A DNA stretch of 64,000 nucleotides from Loigolactobacillus binensis (GTDB lineage: Bacteria; Bacillota; Bacilli; Lactobacillales; Lactobacillaceae): contig NZ_BJDN01000008.1 of NCBI RefSeq assembly GCF_005405165.1, positions 1 through 64,000 on the forward strand. The letters are read 5' to 3'. Positions 49,096 through 57,488 of the stretch are shown piece after piece; the first letter of the stretch is position 1, and the number at the start of each line of letters is the position of its first letter. The notes beneath the pieces were generated by a model. That model ran no database searches. It worked only from the letters and a program-made list of their open reading frames with translations, and had not been told where the DNA came from. A program made the position numbers and the translations under genes.

Positions 49096-50451
49096 TTATT
49101 TCTGGTTAAGCCAGTCACGCCATACTTTTTCCAAGTGACGTAAAGCATTTCCACGATGGCTGACTTGATTTTTTTCTGCTTCAGTTAATTCAGCTAAACT
49201 TTTATTCAATGCAGGCACTAAGAACAATGGATCGTAACCAAACCCATTATCCCCCCGCGGTATGCCTAGAATAACCCCCTTAACTTCTCCTTCGACTACT
49301 AGATCTTTGGTTGGTTGGTTCGGTTTAGCAAAAACTAAAGTGGTGTGAAAAGTAGCATTCCGCTTTTCTTGTGGCACACCGGATAATTCAAATAAAAGTT
49401 TGGCGTTGTTGGCCGCATCGTTATGGTCCCCAGCGTAGCGCGCCGAATAAATTCCCGGCCGCCCATGTAAGGCCGCAACCTGCAGGCCCGAATCATCAGC
49501 CAGAACGGGGAGATTCAATATTTGTGCAATCTTATCGGCCTTAAGCCGGGCATTTTCTTCAAAGGTTTTACCCGTTTCCTCAATTTCTGGTAAATCAGGA
49601 AAATCTTTAAGGGTTTTGACCCGAAGCCTATCCGCCGCAAACATAGCCTGAAATTCCCGCGCCTTACCTGCATTACGAGTGGCGATCACCACCGTATTGC
49701 TAATGTCGCTGGTATCGTAAGGATGTTGTAATTTATCAAATTGGTAGCGCTGTGCAGTGATCAATTGTTCAATTCCTTTAGTGCCTAAATATAACAATTC
49801 ATTGAGCTGACTACCAGAAAAAGTCGCTTCTTCACCAGTTCCCTGCAGCTCAATAAATTCACCTTGGCCAGTCATCACAATATTCATATCCACTGCCGCA
49901 TGTTGATCTTCAGCGGCATCTAGATCCAACACCGGACCAATTTCTGGTAAAATACCCACACTGATCGCGGCCAAATCGTCTTTCAAAGGATTCTCCGGCA
50001 AAACTTGCGCGGTCACTAAATTAGTTAAAGCCAACTTCAAAGCAAAAAAAGCACCGGTAATACTTGCTGTACGGGTGCCACCATCGGCCTGGATCACGTC
50101 ACAATCAGCAACTAATGACCGGGGGCCTAACTTATCCAAATCCACCACTGCCCGTAAAGCACGACCAATTAAGCGCTGAATTTCAATTGTGCGGCCTGTT
50201 TGGCGCCCTTTTGTGGCTTCGCGCCGCGTTCGTTCCTTGGTCGCTCGTGGTAACATACTGTATTCAGCACTGATCCAGCCTTTATCTGTCCCGCGTAAAA
50301 ACGGTGGTTGGCTATTTTCAACACTAACATTACAAATAACTTTGGTTGCCCCTAAGGTCACTAAAACGGAGCCTTCTGGGTTTTTTAAGTAGTTAGCAGT
50401 AAATTCGAAGGGACGTAATTCAGCGTTATCCCGATTGTTATTTCTTTGCAT
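49096..50451 (-). CDS. rph: Fused ribonuclease PH and XTP/dITP pyrophosphatase
   Basis: A 451-residue two-domain protein. Residues 1-242 are RNase PH ([77 protein letters not shown]), which trims tRNA 3' ends. Residues about 256-451 are RdgB/HAM1 ([74 protein letters not shown]), which removes XTP, ITP and dITP. All signature residues are intact in both. ATG at 50451 has GAGG upstream and overlaps murI by 14 bases. Confidence 0.94.
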   Translation of the reverse strand: MQRNNNRDNAELRPFEFTANYLKNPEGSVLVTLGATKVICNVSVENSQPPFLRGTDKGWISAEYSMLPRATKERTRREATKGRQTGRTIEIQRLIGRALRAVVDLDKLGPRSLVADCDVIQADGGTRTASITGAFFALKLALTNLVTAQVLPENPLKDDLAAISVGILPEIGPVLDLDAAEDQHAAVDMNIVMTGQGEFIELQGTGEEATFSGSQLNELLYLGTKGIEQLITAQRYQFDKLQHPYDTSDISNTVVIATRNAGKAREFQAMFAADRLRVKTLKDFPDLPEIEETGKTFEENARLKADKIAQILNLPVLADDSGLQVAALHGRPGIYSARYAGDHNDAANNAKLLFELSGVPQEKRNATFHTTLVFAKPNQPTKDLVVEGEVKGVILGIPRGDNGFGYDPLFLVPALNKSLAELTEAEKNQVSHRGNALRHLEKVWRDWLNQK

Positions 50452-51280
50452 GCTTAACCTCACTATTTTTAATTAAATCCGCTAATTCAACATGGCGCAC
50501 ATCTAAATTCTTCAACTCCAACCAATCACCAGCAATTTGTTGAAACATGGCTGGATTGCCAGTGGTATAAAATTCATGTTGGGGCTGCCGCACCGGCGCC
50601 GTTAATTGATCAAAGTTTAAAATTGCTGAGACTTGATTAACTGTTTCCGCTCCGGAATCAATCAAAGTCACCTGATCACCAATTCGATTTTGAATCAAGT
50701 GGCGGATCAATGGATAATGTGTACAGCCTAAAATTAAGGTGTCAATACCAGTGTTATCAAAGGCATTTAACGATTCAGCCACTACTTTTTTAGCAACTGC
50801 AGATTTATATTCATTACTTTCCACCAAGGGCACAAACTTCGGGCAAGCGACGCCAGTAACCTTGACCTGTGGTACCTGCTGGTGGATGGCCCGGGGATAA
50901 GCCTGACTTTTGATCGTACCAATAGTACCGATCACACCAATATTTCTATTTTGAGTTGCTTTAATGGCCGCCTGGCTACCAGCCACGATCACACCGATCA
51001 CAGGAATGGCTAAAGCCGCCTGAATTTCTGGTAAGGCCGCAGCAGTCGCTGTATTGCAGGCAATCACAATCATTTTAACATTTTTACTGAGCAAAAAATT
51101 AGTCATCTGCCAAGTAAATGTTTTGACCTGGGCCGCTGGTCGTGGTCCATAAGGATTACGCGCTGTATCACCAATAAAAATAACTTGCTCATTTGGTAAT
51201 TGCCGTAACGCCTCTTTCACCACCGTCAGGCCACCCACGCCTGAATCCATATAGCCGATACCTTGTTTTACACTCACCAT
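50438..51280 (-). CDS. murI: Glutamate racemase
   Basis: A 280-residue cofactor-independent racemase that supplies D-glutamate to peptidoglycan. The two catalytic cysteines are in [13 protein letters not shown] (near residue 77) and LGCTHYPLI (near 187); [13 protein letters not shown] and [14 protein letters not shown] carry the substrate-binding residues. It is the first gene of an operon with rph/xtp, cbpB, dapH and dapL. ATG follows AGGAAGG. The 255 bases upstream are shared with the divergent yslB gene; no clear promoter was chosen for murI. Confidence 0.95.
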   Translation of the reverse strand: MVSVKQGIGYMDSGVGGLTVVKEALRQLPNEQVIFIGDTARNPYGPRPAAQVKTFTWQMTNFLLSKNVKMIVIACNTATAAALPEIQAALAIPVIGVIVAGSQAAIKATQNRNIGVIGTIGTIKSQAYPRAIHQQVPQVKVTGVACPKFVPLVESNEYKSAVAKKVVAESLNAFDNTGIDTLILGCTHYPLIRHLIQNRIGDQVTLIDSGAETVNQVSAILNFDQLTAPVRQPQHEFYTTGNPAMFQQIAGDWLELKNLDVRHVELADLIKNSEVKHAKK

Positions 51281-51496
51281 TTATTCCTTCCTCTTTCTGC
51301 GTAAAATAGTTAATCACCTAAACTCACAGGCTGGTTGAGACTACCGCCATAACTACTTAACTAAAACTGACTTGATCCGCAAATTGCTGACCTACATATG
51401 ATTTTCACCTTTTTTATAATTAAGTTCAAGTAAATCGACAGCGTTATCTAATTTTTAATAATTATTTGCCGGATGCCCACTAGGCTAATTATTTTT

Positions 51497-51504
51497 GCTA
51501 TAAT
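51497..51504 (+). promoter_or_regulatory. Extended -10 promoter for yslB
   Basis: TGCTATAAT 32 bases before the ATG. No -35 match. Confidence 0.5.
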
Positions 51505-51535
51505 GAGAGGGAAGAAAAATGAGGTGATCAGGCTT

Positions 51536-52147
51536 ATGCCAGAGAATCATTATGAAAGTTTATTACGGGCAGTGTCTAAGCCGGAAACATTAGGCTACGA
51601 GTTACTCCGCGATATTTTGCTACCTGATCTATTGGGCCAAGAAGCTCCGGGTATCTTATATTGGGCTGGTAAGGATCTTGCTCGTCGCTTACCTTTAAGT
51701 CAGTTGGCAGATCTACCAACTTTTTTTACCCAATTTAATTTTGGCGATTTAACCCTTAGTCAACAAGTTAAAAATCGTTATATTTATCAACTAAGTGGCC
51801 CGCAGATCGAACGACGACAAAAGGCCTTCAGTAACGCTGATTTTCAATTAGAAACTGGTTTTGTTGCTCAACAAATTCAGCAATTGACCCAAACAATCGC
51901 CGAAGGACAACTTGAATTCGATCATAATCAAATTACGATCATCATCCAAACCGACCATACTGATGTTCCTCTAGAAAATAGTCATGAGCAGCCCATTCAG
52001 CTACATCATTTTGGTGATGCTGATGAAGCAACGCCGCCTAAAGAAGACACAGCGGCACCAACATCCGAAGTTGGCCCCACACCAGTCGCTGACTTAATGC
52101 CAAAGCGGACGCAACGTCATAAACGTAGCTGGTTTGGCCGCAATTAG
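51536..52147 (+). CDS. yslB: YslB family protein (DUF2507)
   Basis: A 203-residue cytoplasmic protein. Residues 1-140 match the DUF2507/YslB family (LGYELLRDILLPDLLGQEAPGILYWAGKDLARRLPL, FFTQFNFGDLTL, LETGFVAQQIQ), related in fold to V4R-type ligand-binding domains; function unknown. The last 60 residues are a low-complexity tail ending in a basic RTQRHKRSWFGR. It is divergent from murI, as in other Firmicutes. ATG at 51536 has GAGGTGATC upstream; the frame extends 21 codons further, over the promoter. Confidence 0.85.
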   Translation: MPENHYESLLRAVSKPETLGYELLRDILLPDLLGQEAPGILYWAGKDLARRLPLSQLADLPTFFTQFNFGDLTLSQQVKNRYIYQLSGPQIERRQKAFSNADFQLETGFVAQQIQQLTQTIAEGQLEFDHNQITIIIQTDHTDVPLENSHEQPIQLHHFGDADEATPPKEDTAAPTSEVGPTPVADLMPKRTQRHKRSWFGRN

Positions 52148-52153
52148 AGATCA

Positions 52154-52186
52154 GATCACTCATCAGAGTTGATCTGTTTTTTTATT
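52154..52186 (+). terminator. Terminator after yslB
   Basis: A CAGATCA/TGATCTG stem with inner CTC/GAG pairing, followed by TTTTTTT. Confidence 0.85.
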
Positions 52187-52251
52187 ATCTAAAGATAAAT
52201 CACAACAGCAATGCTAAGACTATCCTTAACGTGAAACAATTATAATATAAC

Positions 52252-52290
52252 TAAAAGACCGCAGCAAAAAAATTGCCGCGGTCTTTTATA
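52252..52290. terminator. Terminator of trxA (bidirectional form)
   Basis: AAAAGACCGC..CAA pairs with TTGC.CGCGGTCTTTT around an A-rich loop. Confidence 0.85.
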
Positions 52291-52318
52291 TCACTAAACT
52301 AGTCAAATTCATTATGAA

Positions 52319-52633
52319 TTAAGCAGTGTATTGTTTTAATACTTGATCTAACTGATCCTTGCTATGGTAGCCGACAAGTGTTTCAACCACTTCACCATCT
52401 TTTTTCAATAAAAGAGTTGGGATACTCATGATACCAAAGCTTTGGGCCGTTGCTGGGTTAGCATCAACGTCCATTTTAGTGAATTTAACTTCACCGTCAT
52501 AATCTTCCGCTAATTGTTCAACAACAGGCGATTGCATCCGACAAGGACCACACCAAGTTGCCCAAAAATCAGTTAAAACAACGCCCGTACCAGTTTCTTG
52601 TTTAAAATCTTGATCAGTAATCGCTTGTACCAT
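52319..52633 (-). CDS. trxA: Thioredoxin
   Basis: A 104-residue thioredoxin, the cytoplasmic disulfide reductant. The active site WATWCGPCRM starts near residue 28; KMDVDANPATAQSFGIMSIPTLLL carries the cis-proline. ATG at 52633 follows GAGGGGG; an upstream frame extension lies over the promoter. It is downstream of mutS2 as in many Firmicutes but has its own promoter. Confidence 0.97.
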   Translation of the reverse strand: MVQAITDQDFKQETGTGVVLTDFWATWCGPCRMQSPVVEQLAEDYDGEVKFTKMDVDANPATAQSFGIMSIPTLLLKKDGEVVETLVGYHSKDQLDQVLKQYTA

Positions 52634-52661
52634 TATTACTACCCCCTCTGATTTATGTTTA

Positions 52662-52690
52662 ATTCTAGCAGAAAACGACTTGAACAACAA
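52662..52690 (-). promoter_or_regulatory. trxA promoter
   Basis: Minus strand TTGTTG (52685-52690), 17-base spacer, TAGAAT (52662-52667) with TGC in the extended -10 position. Confidence 0.6.
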
Positions 52691-52738
52691 ACAAACTGCT
52701 TACTTAAAATTAGTCTAACGTCATCCATTAACCACTGA

Positions 52739-55096
52739 TCATTTAAAAGTAACTACAGTTGCACCGTCTCCACCAGCATTAGCCGGCGCAAATTCATATT
52801 TCTTAACTTGCCGATTAGTCTTTAAATAATTAGTAATCCCTTGGCGGAGCGCACCTGTTCCTTTACCATGAACAATAGTTACTTGACCATAACCTGCTAA
52901 TAAAGCAGAATCAATATATTGATCGACATCTGCTAAAGCATCCTCGTAGCGCTCACCACGTAAATCAAGCGTTGAACTAACGTGGTTACCTATATGAACA
53001 GTTGCAAATTGCCGCTGCGGCTTTTCTTCCGGCACACCCTTAGTTTTTTCTAGATCGGTGACGGCTACCTTCATTTTGAGAATCCCCAATTGAACTTCCC
53101 AGTGCTTTTTATCTAATTGATTAAGCAAAACACCATGTTGTCCGTACGTGGTGACGATCACGTCATCCCCGACTTTTAGCGCTTGGCGTCTTTTTTCATG
53201 TTGTAAGACCTTATTCTTAGCTAAAGACTTCTCTTGTTTTAAGTCAGCTAAGCCAGTTTTGGCCGCAATCAACTCATGCTCTTTAACGGTTTGTTGGTGG
53301 TGCTTTTGCATCTGTCGCAAGTCATTAATAATGCGCTCGCTTTCTTTTTGTGCGTGCGCCACGATCTGATTAGCCTGATCCTTAGCCTTATCTAACTGTT
53401 GTTCCCGAGCAGTGACAAACTCAGTACTGGCGCTAGCCAATTCGTCATGTAATGTGGTGGCTGCGGCCAATAATTTTTTGGCCTTTTGGCGTTCATTTTC
53501 CGCTGCCTTACGTTGTGCTTCCAGGTCACTGATCATATTATTCAGATCCTGGCTATCAGCAGTGATCAGACCTTCTGCCTGTGCAACGATGGTCGCGCTT
53601 AGGCCTAACCGAGCCGCAATTTCAAAAGCATTTGACCGTCCTGGAATACCAATCAACAACCGATAAGTTGGTTGTAAGGTTTGGACATCGAATTCCATGC
53701 TAGCATTGATGGTTCCCGGCCGATTATAACCATAAGCTTTTAATTCTGGATAATGCGTTGTCGCCAATACATAACTGTTCGTTGTGCCTAACTGGTCCAA
53801 AATTGCGATTGCTAAAGCAGCCCCCTCTTGAGGATCAGTACCGGCGCCAAGTTCATCGATCAAAATTAAGCTATGATCGTCGACTTGAGCCAAGATCGAC
53901 ACAATATTTGCCATATGGCCGGAAAAAGTACTCAAATTCTGCTCGATTGATTGTTCATCACCAATATCAGCAAAAATGTTGTCAAAAACGCCAACCTGAC
54001 TTTCTTCAGCCACCGGAATAAATAACCCCGCCTGGGCCATCAATTGCAAAATACCCACAGTTTTTAACGTGATCGTTTTCCCACCAGTGTTTGGACCGGT
54101 AATGATCATCGCCCGATAATCTTTGCCTAAAATAATATCGTTGGCAACTACTTTAGCCGGATCGATCAACGGATGACGTGCTTGCCGTAAATACACCTCA
54201 TTGTTCAAATTCAATAGCGGCTCCGTGGCCTTTATTGCCTTAGCATACCGTGCCTTAGCATTAATAAAGTCAAGCCGTCCTAAAATCGTCGCGTTAGCTG
54301 TAATTTCATTTTGATACGGCGCGATCGCCGCAGATAATTCAGCTAAAACCCGTTGAATTTCCTGTTGTTCTTCCAATTGGCGCTGGCGTAAACGATTATT
54401 CAGCGCCATCACACTTTGTGGTTCAATGAATAACGTTAAGCCACTAGCACTCTGATCGTGAACAACACCACCAAAATGACTACGATATTCTTGTTTAACT
54501 GGGATCACATAGCGATCATTCCGGATAGTGATAATTGGATCACTTAAATATTTAGCGCTGTTGCCACGTGTATATCCCGTCATTTTCGCGCGAATATCGC
54601 CTTCCAATTGATGGATACCATTCCGAATTCCCTTTAACTTAACGGAAGCATCATCGGTAACGTGACCATCTTCTTCCAAAGACAAACGCAACCGTTTAGT
54701 TAATTCAGGTAGTGTGACTAACTGAGCTTGGATTTGATCAACTTGCCGCAAAGTGATCTCTTCATCGGCAAATTCGACAAAAAATTGTTCCACTGCATTG
54801 GCGGCTCGCAGCACCCGACCAATTTCCGCTAATTCACTACCATTTAAAGTCCCGCCAATAGCTAGACGCTGCATATGCGCAGCAACGCTAGTCAGTTTAG
54901 GAATCGGAATCGGACCCTTCAACCGCAAAATATCGGCGCCGTCCTTTGTTTCATCTAATTGTTGCTGAATCTGCGTACTGTCAGTCAATGGTTTTAGCGC
55001 TTCAATCTGTGTTTGTCCCATCGCCGACACAATATACTGTTGTAATGCTTGTTTGATTTTAGCAAACTCTAAAATCGCTAAAATTTTTGAATTCAA
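52739..55096 (-). CDS. mutS2: MutS2, ribosome-associated ATPase with Smr domain
   Basis: A 785-residue MutS-family ATPase lacking the mismatch-recognition domain. The core has the Walker A loop ITGPNTGGKTITLK (near residues 331-344), Walker B LILIDELGAGTDPQEGA (near 406) and ATTHYPELKAYGY. A coiled-coil stretch (about 515-620) and a KOW-like strand region precede the C-terminal Smr nuclease domain (LDLRGERYEDALADV...VTIVHGKGTGALRQGI). In B. subtilis MutS2 recognises collided ribosomes and splits them. The start is TTG, 6 bases after AAGGAGG. Confidence 0.95.
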   Translation of the reverse strand: MNSKILAILEFAKIKQALQQYIVSAMGQTQIEALKPLTDSTQIQQQLDETKDGADILRLKGPIPIPKLTSVAAHMQRLAIGGTLNGSELAEIGRVLRAANAVEQFFVEFADEEITLRQVDQIQAQLVTLPELTKRLRLSLEEDGHVTDDASVKLKGIRNGIHQLEGDIRAKMTGYTRGNSAKYLSDPIITIRNDRYVIPVKQEYRSHFGGVVHDQSASGLTLFIEPQSVMALNNRLRQRQLEEQQEIQRVLAELSAAIAPYQNEITANATILGRLDFINAKARYAKAIKATEPLLNLNNEVYLRQARHPLIDPAKVVANDIILGKDYRAMIITGPNTGGKTITLKTVGILQLMAQAGLFIPVAEESQVGVFDNIFADIGDEQSIEQNLSTFSGHMANIVSILAQVDDHSLILIDELGAGTDPQEGAALAIAILDQLGTTNSYVLATTHYPELKAYGYNRPGTINASMEFDVQTLQPTYRLLIGIPGRSNAFEIAARLGLSATIVAQAEGLITADSQDLNNMISDLEAQRKAAENERQKAKKLLAAATTLHDELASASTEFVTAREQQLDKAKDQANQIVAHAQKESERIINDLRQMQKHHQQTVKEHELIAAKTGLADLKQEKSLAKNKVLQHEKRRQALKVGDDVIVTTYGQHGVLLNQLDKKHWEVQLGILKMKVAVTDLEKTKGVPEEKPQRQFATVHIGNHVSSTLDLRGERYEDALADVDQYIDSALLAGYGQVTIVHGKGTGALRQGITNYLKTNRQVKKYEFAPANAGGDGATVVTFK

Positions 55097-55121
55097 AGTA
55101 GGCCTCCTTGCTCGTACCTAG

Positions 55122-55181
55122 TTAAAACGTAAAAAGAAGATAGCCTGCCAGCAGCCTATCTTCCACTAAAATGTGTCGCAA
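55122..55181 (-). CDS. Candidate 19-residue leader peptide before mutS2
   Basis: A TTG start at 55181 has a good AGGAG ribosome site 10 bases upstream (55192-55196). The frame reads MRHILVEDRLLAGYLLFTF and stops at 55122, 25 bases before the mutS2 start. It passes right through the terminator-like hairpin at 55131-55163, so translating ribosomes would prevent its folding. Proposed as an attenuator peptide; no homologues were checked. Confidence 0.35.
   Translation of the reverse strand: MRHILVEDRLLAGYLLFTF
55131..55163 (-). terminator. Terminator-like hairpin between cvpA and mutS2
   Basis: Minus strand GAAGATAG/CTATCTTC stem with a 12-base G/C-rich loop, directly followed by TTTTT. It may end the zapA-cvpA transcript or act as an attenuator for mutS2. 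Confidence 0.7.
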
Positions 55182-55291
55182 AGGGTATTTTCTCCTGATA
55201 ACCACCATTTCCAAGTAGCGGTTGCAAGCCACTAATTGCTAGTTAAGATATCAACCCGATTGAACAAATTAAGTCTTACCCTAAGATTAAC

Positions 55292-55825
55292 TTAAATTGC
55301 CTGTAACCACCAATGAATTGCTGGAATGGGAGTAAATCGGACCATCCCCTGTGCTAATAATGAGTGTTTTAATAATGATTGAATCCCAGCACCTGGAATT
55401 AAAGCTAATACGGTCAACAATAGAAAAATACCGACATAGACAGTGAGTAATGACAAAACCCCACCACCGATCGTGCTTTGTCGCTGTGGCAGCGGATAAA
55501 AAGTCAGCCGCTGCAATAAAACCGCGACGAACCGCGTCACTAGCCAACCAAAAAATAAAATCAACATAAAGGCGATCGCGGCGTAAAAAGCATTATCTAA
55601 TTCTAAACCAACTTTGTGACTAAAGAAAGTAAATTGACTGGCTTCGGTGGCTGACTGATAAGGAATCAATAGCGTCAATTTTGGTGCTGTATGTAAATAG
55701 CCTAGTCGAGCAATAATAAATGCAATCAAATAACCAAGCGTATAAACGCCCTGCATGACTAAGCCTCTTCGCGTACCTGCATAATAAGCATAGGCTAAAA
55801 AGATTATAATTATAAATGATAACAT
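55292..55825 (-). CDS. cvpA: CvpA family membrane protein
   Basis: A 177-residue protein with four hydrophobic segments (about 1-17, 25-42, 70-95 and 108-135). The family pattern is visible: LAYAYYAGTRRGLVMQGVYTLGYLIAFIIARLGY at the N-terminus and ALIPGAGIQSLLKHSLLAQGMVRFTPI at the C-terminus. The CvpA family is known from colicin V production in E. coli; the general role is unknown, with links to envelope stability. It sits between zapA and mutS2, a conserved order. ATG has GAGGAAACTA upstream. Confidence 0.9.
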   Translation of the reverse strand: MLSFIIIIFLAYAYYAGTRRGLVMQGVYTLGYLIAFIIARLGYLHTAPKLTLLIPYQSATEASQFTFFSHKVGLELDNAFYAAIAFMLILFFGWLVTRFVAVLLQRLTFYPLPQRQSTIGGGVLSLLTVYVGIFLLLTVLALIPGAGIQSLLKHSLLAQGMVRFTPIPAIHWWLQAI

Positions 55826-55852
55826 TAGTTTCCTCTTCGCTTTTGTTCGAAA

Positions 55853-56128
55853 TTAATTCTGTGCCGCTAATTGTTGTTTAAGCTGCTCATTTTCTTTTTC
55901 CAAGCGTTCGAGCTTGGTTTGCAATCTTAACTGATCGGAAACGGTATTAATTGCTAATAAAACCGCGGCCTGCTCATCATCTAGGGTCGTTGCTAATGAC
56001 TTAATCTGCGTTAACTCGTCATTAACTAACTGGGTCACTGCCTGAATATGTGCATCAGAAGCATTCCCGATAATAATGTAAGTTTTACCGTCGATCACAA
56101 CCTTAAAGCGTCGTTTCTGCTCTGCCAT
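55853..56128 (-). CDS. zapA: Cell division protein ZapA
   Basis: A 91-residue protein that crosslinks FtsZ filaments. The N-terminal head RFKVVIDGKTYIIIGNASDAHIQAVTQLVNDEL (residues 6-40) precedes AAVLLAINTVSDQLRL and a coiled coil LERLEKENEQLKQQL. Length and plan match B. subtilis ZapA. ATG follows AGGAGG. It is 27 bases before cvpA in one operon. Confidence 0.95.
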   Translation of the reverse strand: MAEQKRRFKVVIDGKTYIIIGNASDAHIQAVTQLVNDELTQIKSLATTLDDEQAAVLLAINTVSDQLRLQTKLERLEKENEQLKQQLAAQN

Positions 56129-56263
56129 CTAACGCCCCTCCTTTTTAAATTTTAATTGGCTTGACTTCATTAAAGTAATTCAACGCATTTTATTTTAGCA
56201 TGAAAAAACACAAATAAACAGCGCTTTAAGAAAATGTTAGAATCCCATTGCCTGTTGTTAAGC

Positions 56264-56301
56264 AAAAAGGATCGATACAAATTTTCATTTGCATCGATCC
56301 T
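56264..56301 (-). terminator. Terminator of the alaS-ireB-ruvX-DUF1292 operon
   Basis: Minus strand GGATCGATGCAAAT/ATTTGTATCGATCC stem (one G-T pair), short loop, then TTTTT. Confidence 0.92.
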
Positions 56302-56310
56302 CGTTAAAAC

Positions 56311-56619
56311 TTAATTCTGGTCGTCATCGGCTAAGAAGGTATTGAGTACTTCTTCAACCATATCCCATTCAGCATCGGATTCAATTGGATAAAGGTCGCC
56401 TTCAGCGGGATCACCTTTGTCATTAGTCTTGTACGAAAAAGCTTGGATATCCACGTCTTCGTCTTCCGGAGTACCTGCTGGATATAATAAAACGTAGGAC
56501 TTGCCATAATCTTCAGAATCAAACGTAAAAAGGATCTCGTATAATTCCTCGTTACCATTTTCATCTACCAAAGTAATTTGTCGTTCGTCCTCATTTTGAG
56601 GCATTTGTTTATCAGCCAT
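56311..56619 (-). CDS. yrzB: DUF1292 domain protein (YrzB type)
   Basis: A 102-residue acidic protein of DUF1292: [35 protein letters not shown] then IQAFSY and a [22 protein letters not shown] end. It is conserved next to ruvX and ireB throughout Firmicutes; the function is unknown. ATG at 56619 follows AAGGAG by 8 bases, whereas the longer frame to 56673 lacks a site. It is the last gene of the alaS operon. Confidence 0.92.
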   Translation of the reverse strand: MADKQMPQNEDERQITLVDENGNEELYEILFTFDSEDYGKSYVLLYPAGTPEDEDVDIQAFSYKTNDKGDPAEGDLYPIESDAEWDMVEEVLNTFLADDDQN

Positions 56620-56684
56620 GTCAATCTCCTTAAGGTTAATCTTGGCCCGTAAAGCATCCCTCATAGTCGGCAATCTACCGTTCC

Positions 56685-57113
56685 TTAACGATTGGCCTCA
56701 CGATCCAGAAAATTCTGTAAAATCATTACTGCTGCTAGTTTATCAATTACTTTCTTGCGCTTTTTACGTGACGTATTAGCTTGACTGATCAGCATCCGCT
56801 CCGCTTCAACGGTAGTTAAACGCTCATCAATAAATTGAACTGGCAAACCAAAAGTTGCTGTCAGCAAACGCCCATATGCTTGCGAAGCTTCTGCTCGTGG
56901 ACCCAAAGAATTATCCATATTTTTCGGTAAGCCAACCACAAAATCGGTCACACTATATTCAGTCACTAATTCTTTGACCCGCTTAATTCCAAATTCTTCG
57001 GCAGCTTCGTTGATCCGAATGATCTCAACGCCTTGAGCCGTCCAACCCAGTAAGTCGCTAACCGCGACACCTACTGTTTTCGAACCGACATCTAAGCCTA
57101 GGTAACGCTTCAT
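56685..57113 (-). CDS. ruvX: Pre-16S rRNA nuclease / Holliday junction resolvase-like RuvX (YqgF)
   Basis: A 142-residue RNase H-fold nuclease. Motifs: [20 protein letters not shown] (first catalytic Asp), [35 protein letters not shown] (Glu) and [21 protein letters not shown] (last Asp). The E. coli homologue matures the 16S 5' end. It overlaps ireB by four bases and precedes DUF1292 by 65 bases. Confidence 0.95.
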   Translation of the reverse strand: MKRYLGLDVGSKTVGVAVSDLLGWTAQGVEIIRINEAAEEFGIKRVKELVTEYSVTDFVVGLPKNMDNSLGPRAEASQAYGRLLTATFGLPVQFIDERLTTVEAERMLISQANTSRKKRKKVIDKLAAVMILQNFLDREANR

Positions 57114-57370
57114 GGGCGATCCTTTTTCAAGTAATTCCGTACTAACTCTTCAATGATTTCGTCACGTTCGTGCTTGCGAATCAGGTTACGCGCATCATTA
57201 TAACGCGGGATGTATGCTGGGTCACCAGATAATAAGTAGCCCACGATCTGATTAATTGGATTGTATCCTTTTTCTTCTAATGCTTGATAAACCGTTTCTA
57301 AGGTCTGATGTACGTTTTTAGGCTGTTCGCGCCCAAAATCGAAACTAACCGTTTTATCTAATGAACTCAC
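57110..57370 (-). CDS. ireB: IreB family regulatory phosphoprotein
   Basis: An 86-residue protein (formerly DUF965). The sequence from [10 protein letters not shown] through [45 protein letters not shown] is nearly invariant in Firmicutes. In Enterococcus faecalis IreB is phosphorylated by the Ser/Thr kinase IreK on N-terminal threonines and lowers cephalosporin resistance; the threonine at KT is kept here. GTG at 57370 follows GAGG by 8 bases and gives the family N-terminus; a GTG three codons earlier is rejected. Confidence 0.95.
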   Translation of the reverse strand: MSSLDKTVSFDFGREQPKNVHQTLETVYQALEEKGYNPINQIVGYLLSGDPAYIPRYNDARNLIRKHERDEIIEELVRNYLKKDRP

Positions 57371-57488
57371 CTCAAACACCTCACCCTTCTCACAAATCTC
57401 TCATACCAGTACTATTTATCGTTTTTATCAAGAATACCTGTCTTGACTTCAATCTACATTCTACTAGAAAAGCCGTGGAGATACAATT

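Noticed and set aside
51281..51470. Start-stop ATGTAG after AAAGGTG in the murI leader
   Set aside because: A two-codon frame with this site can occur by chance; no further attenuator structure was found.
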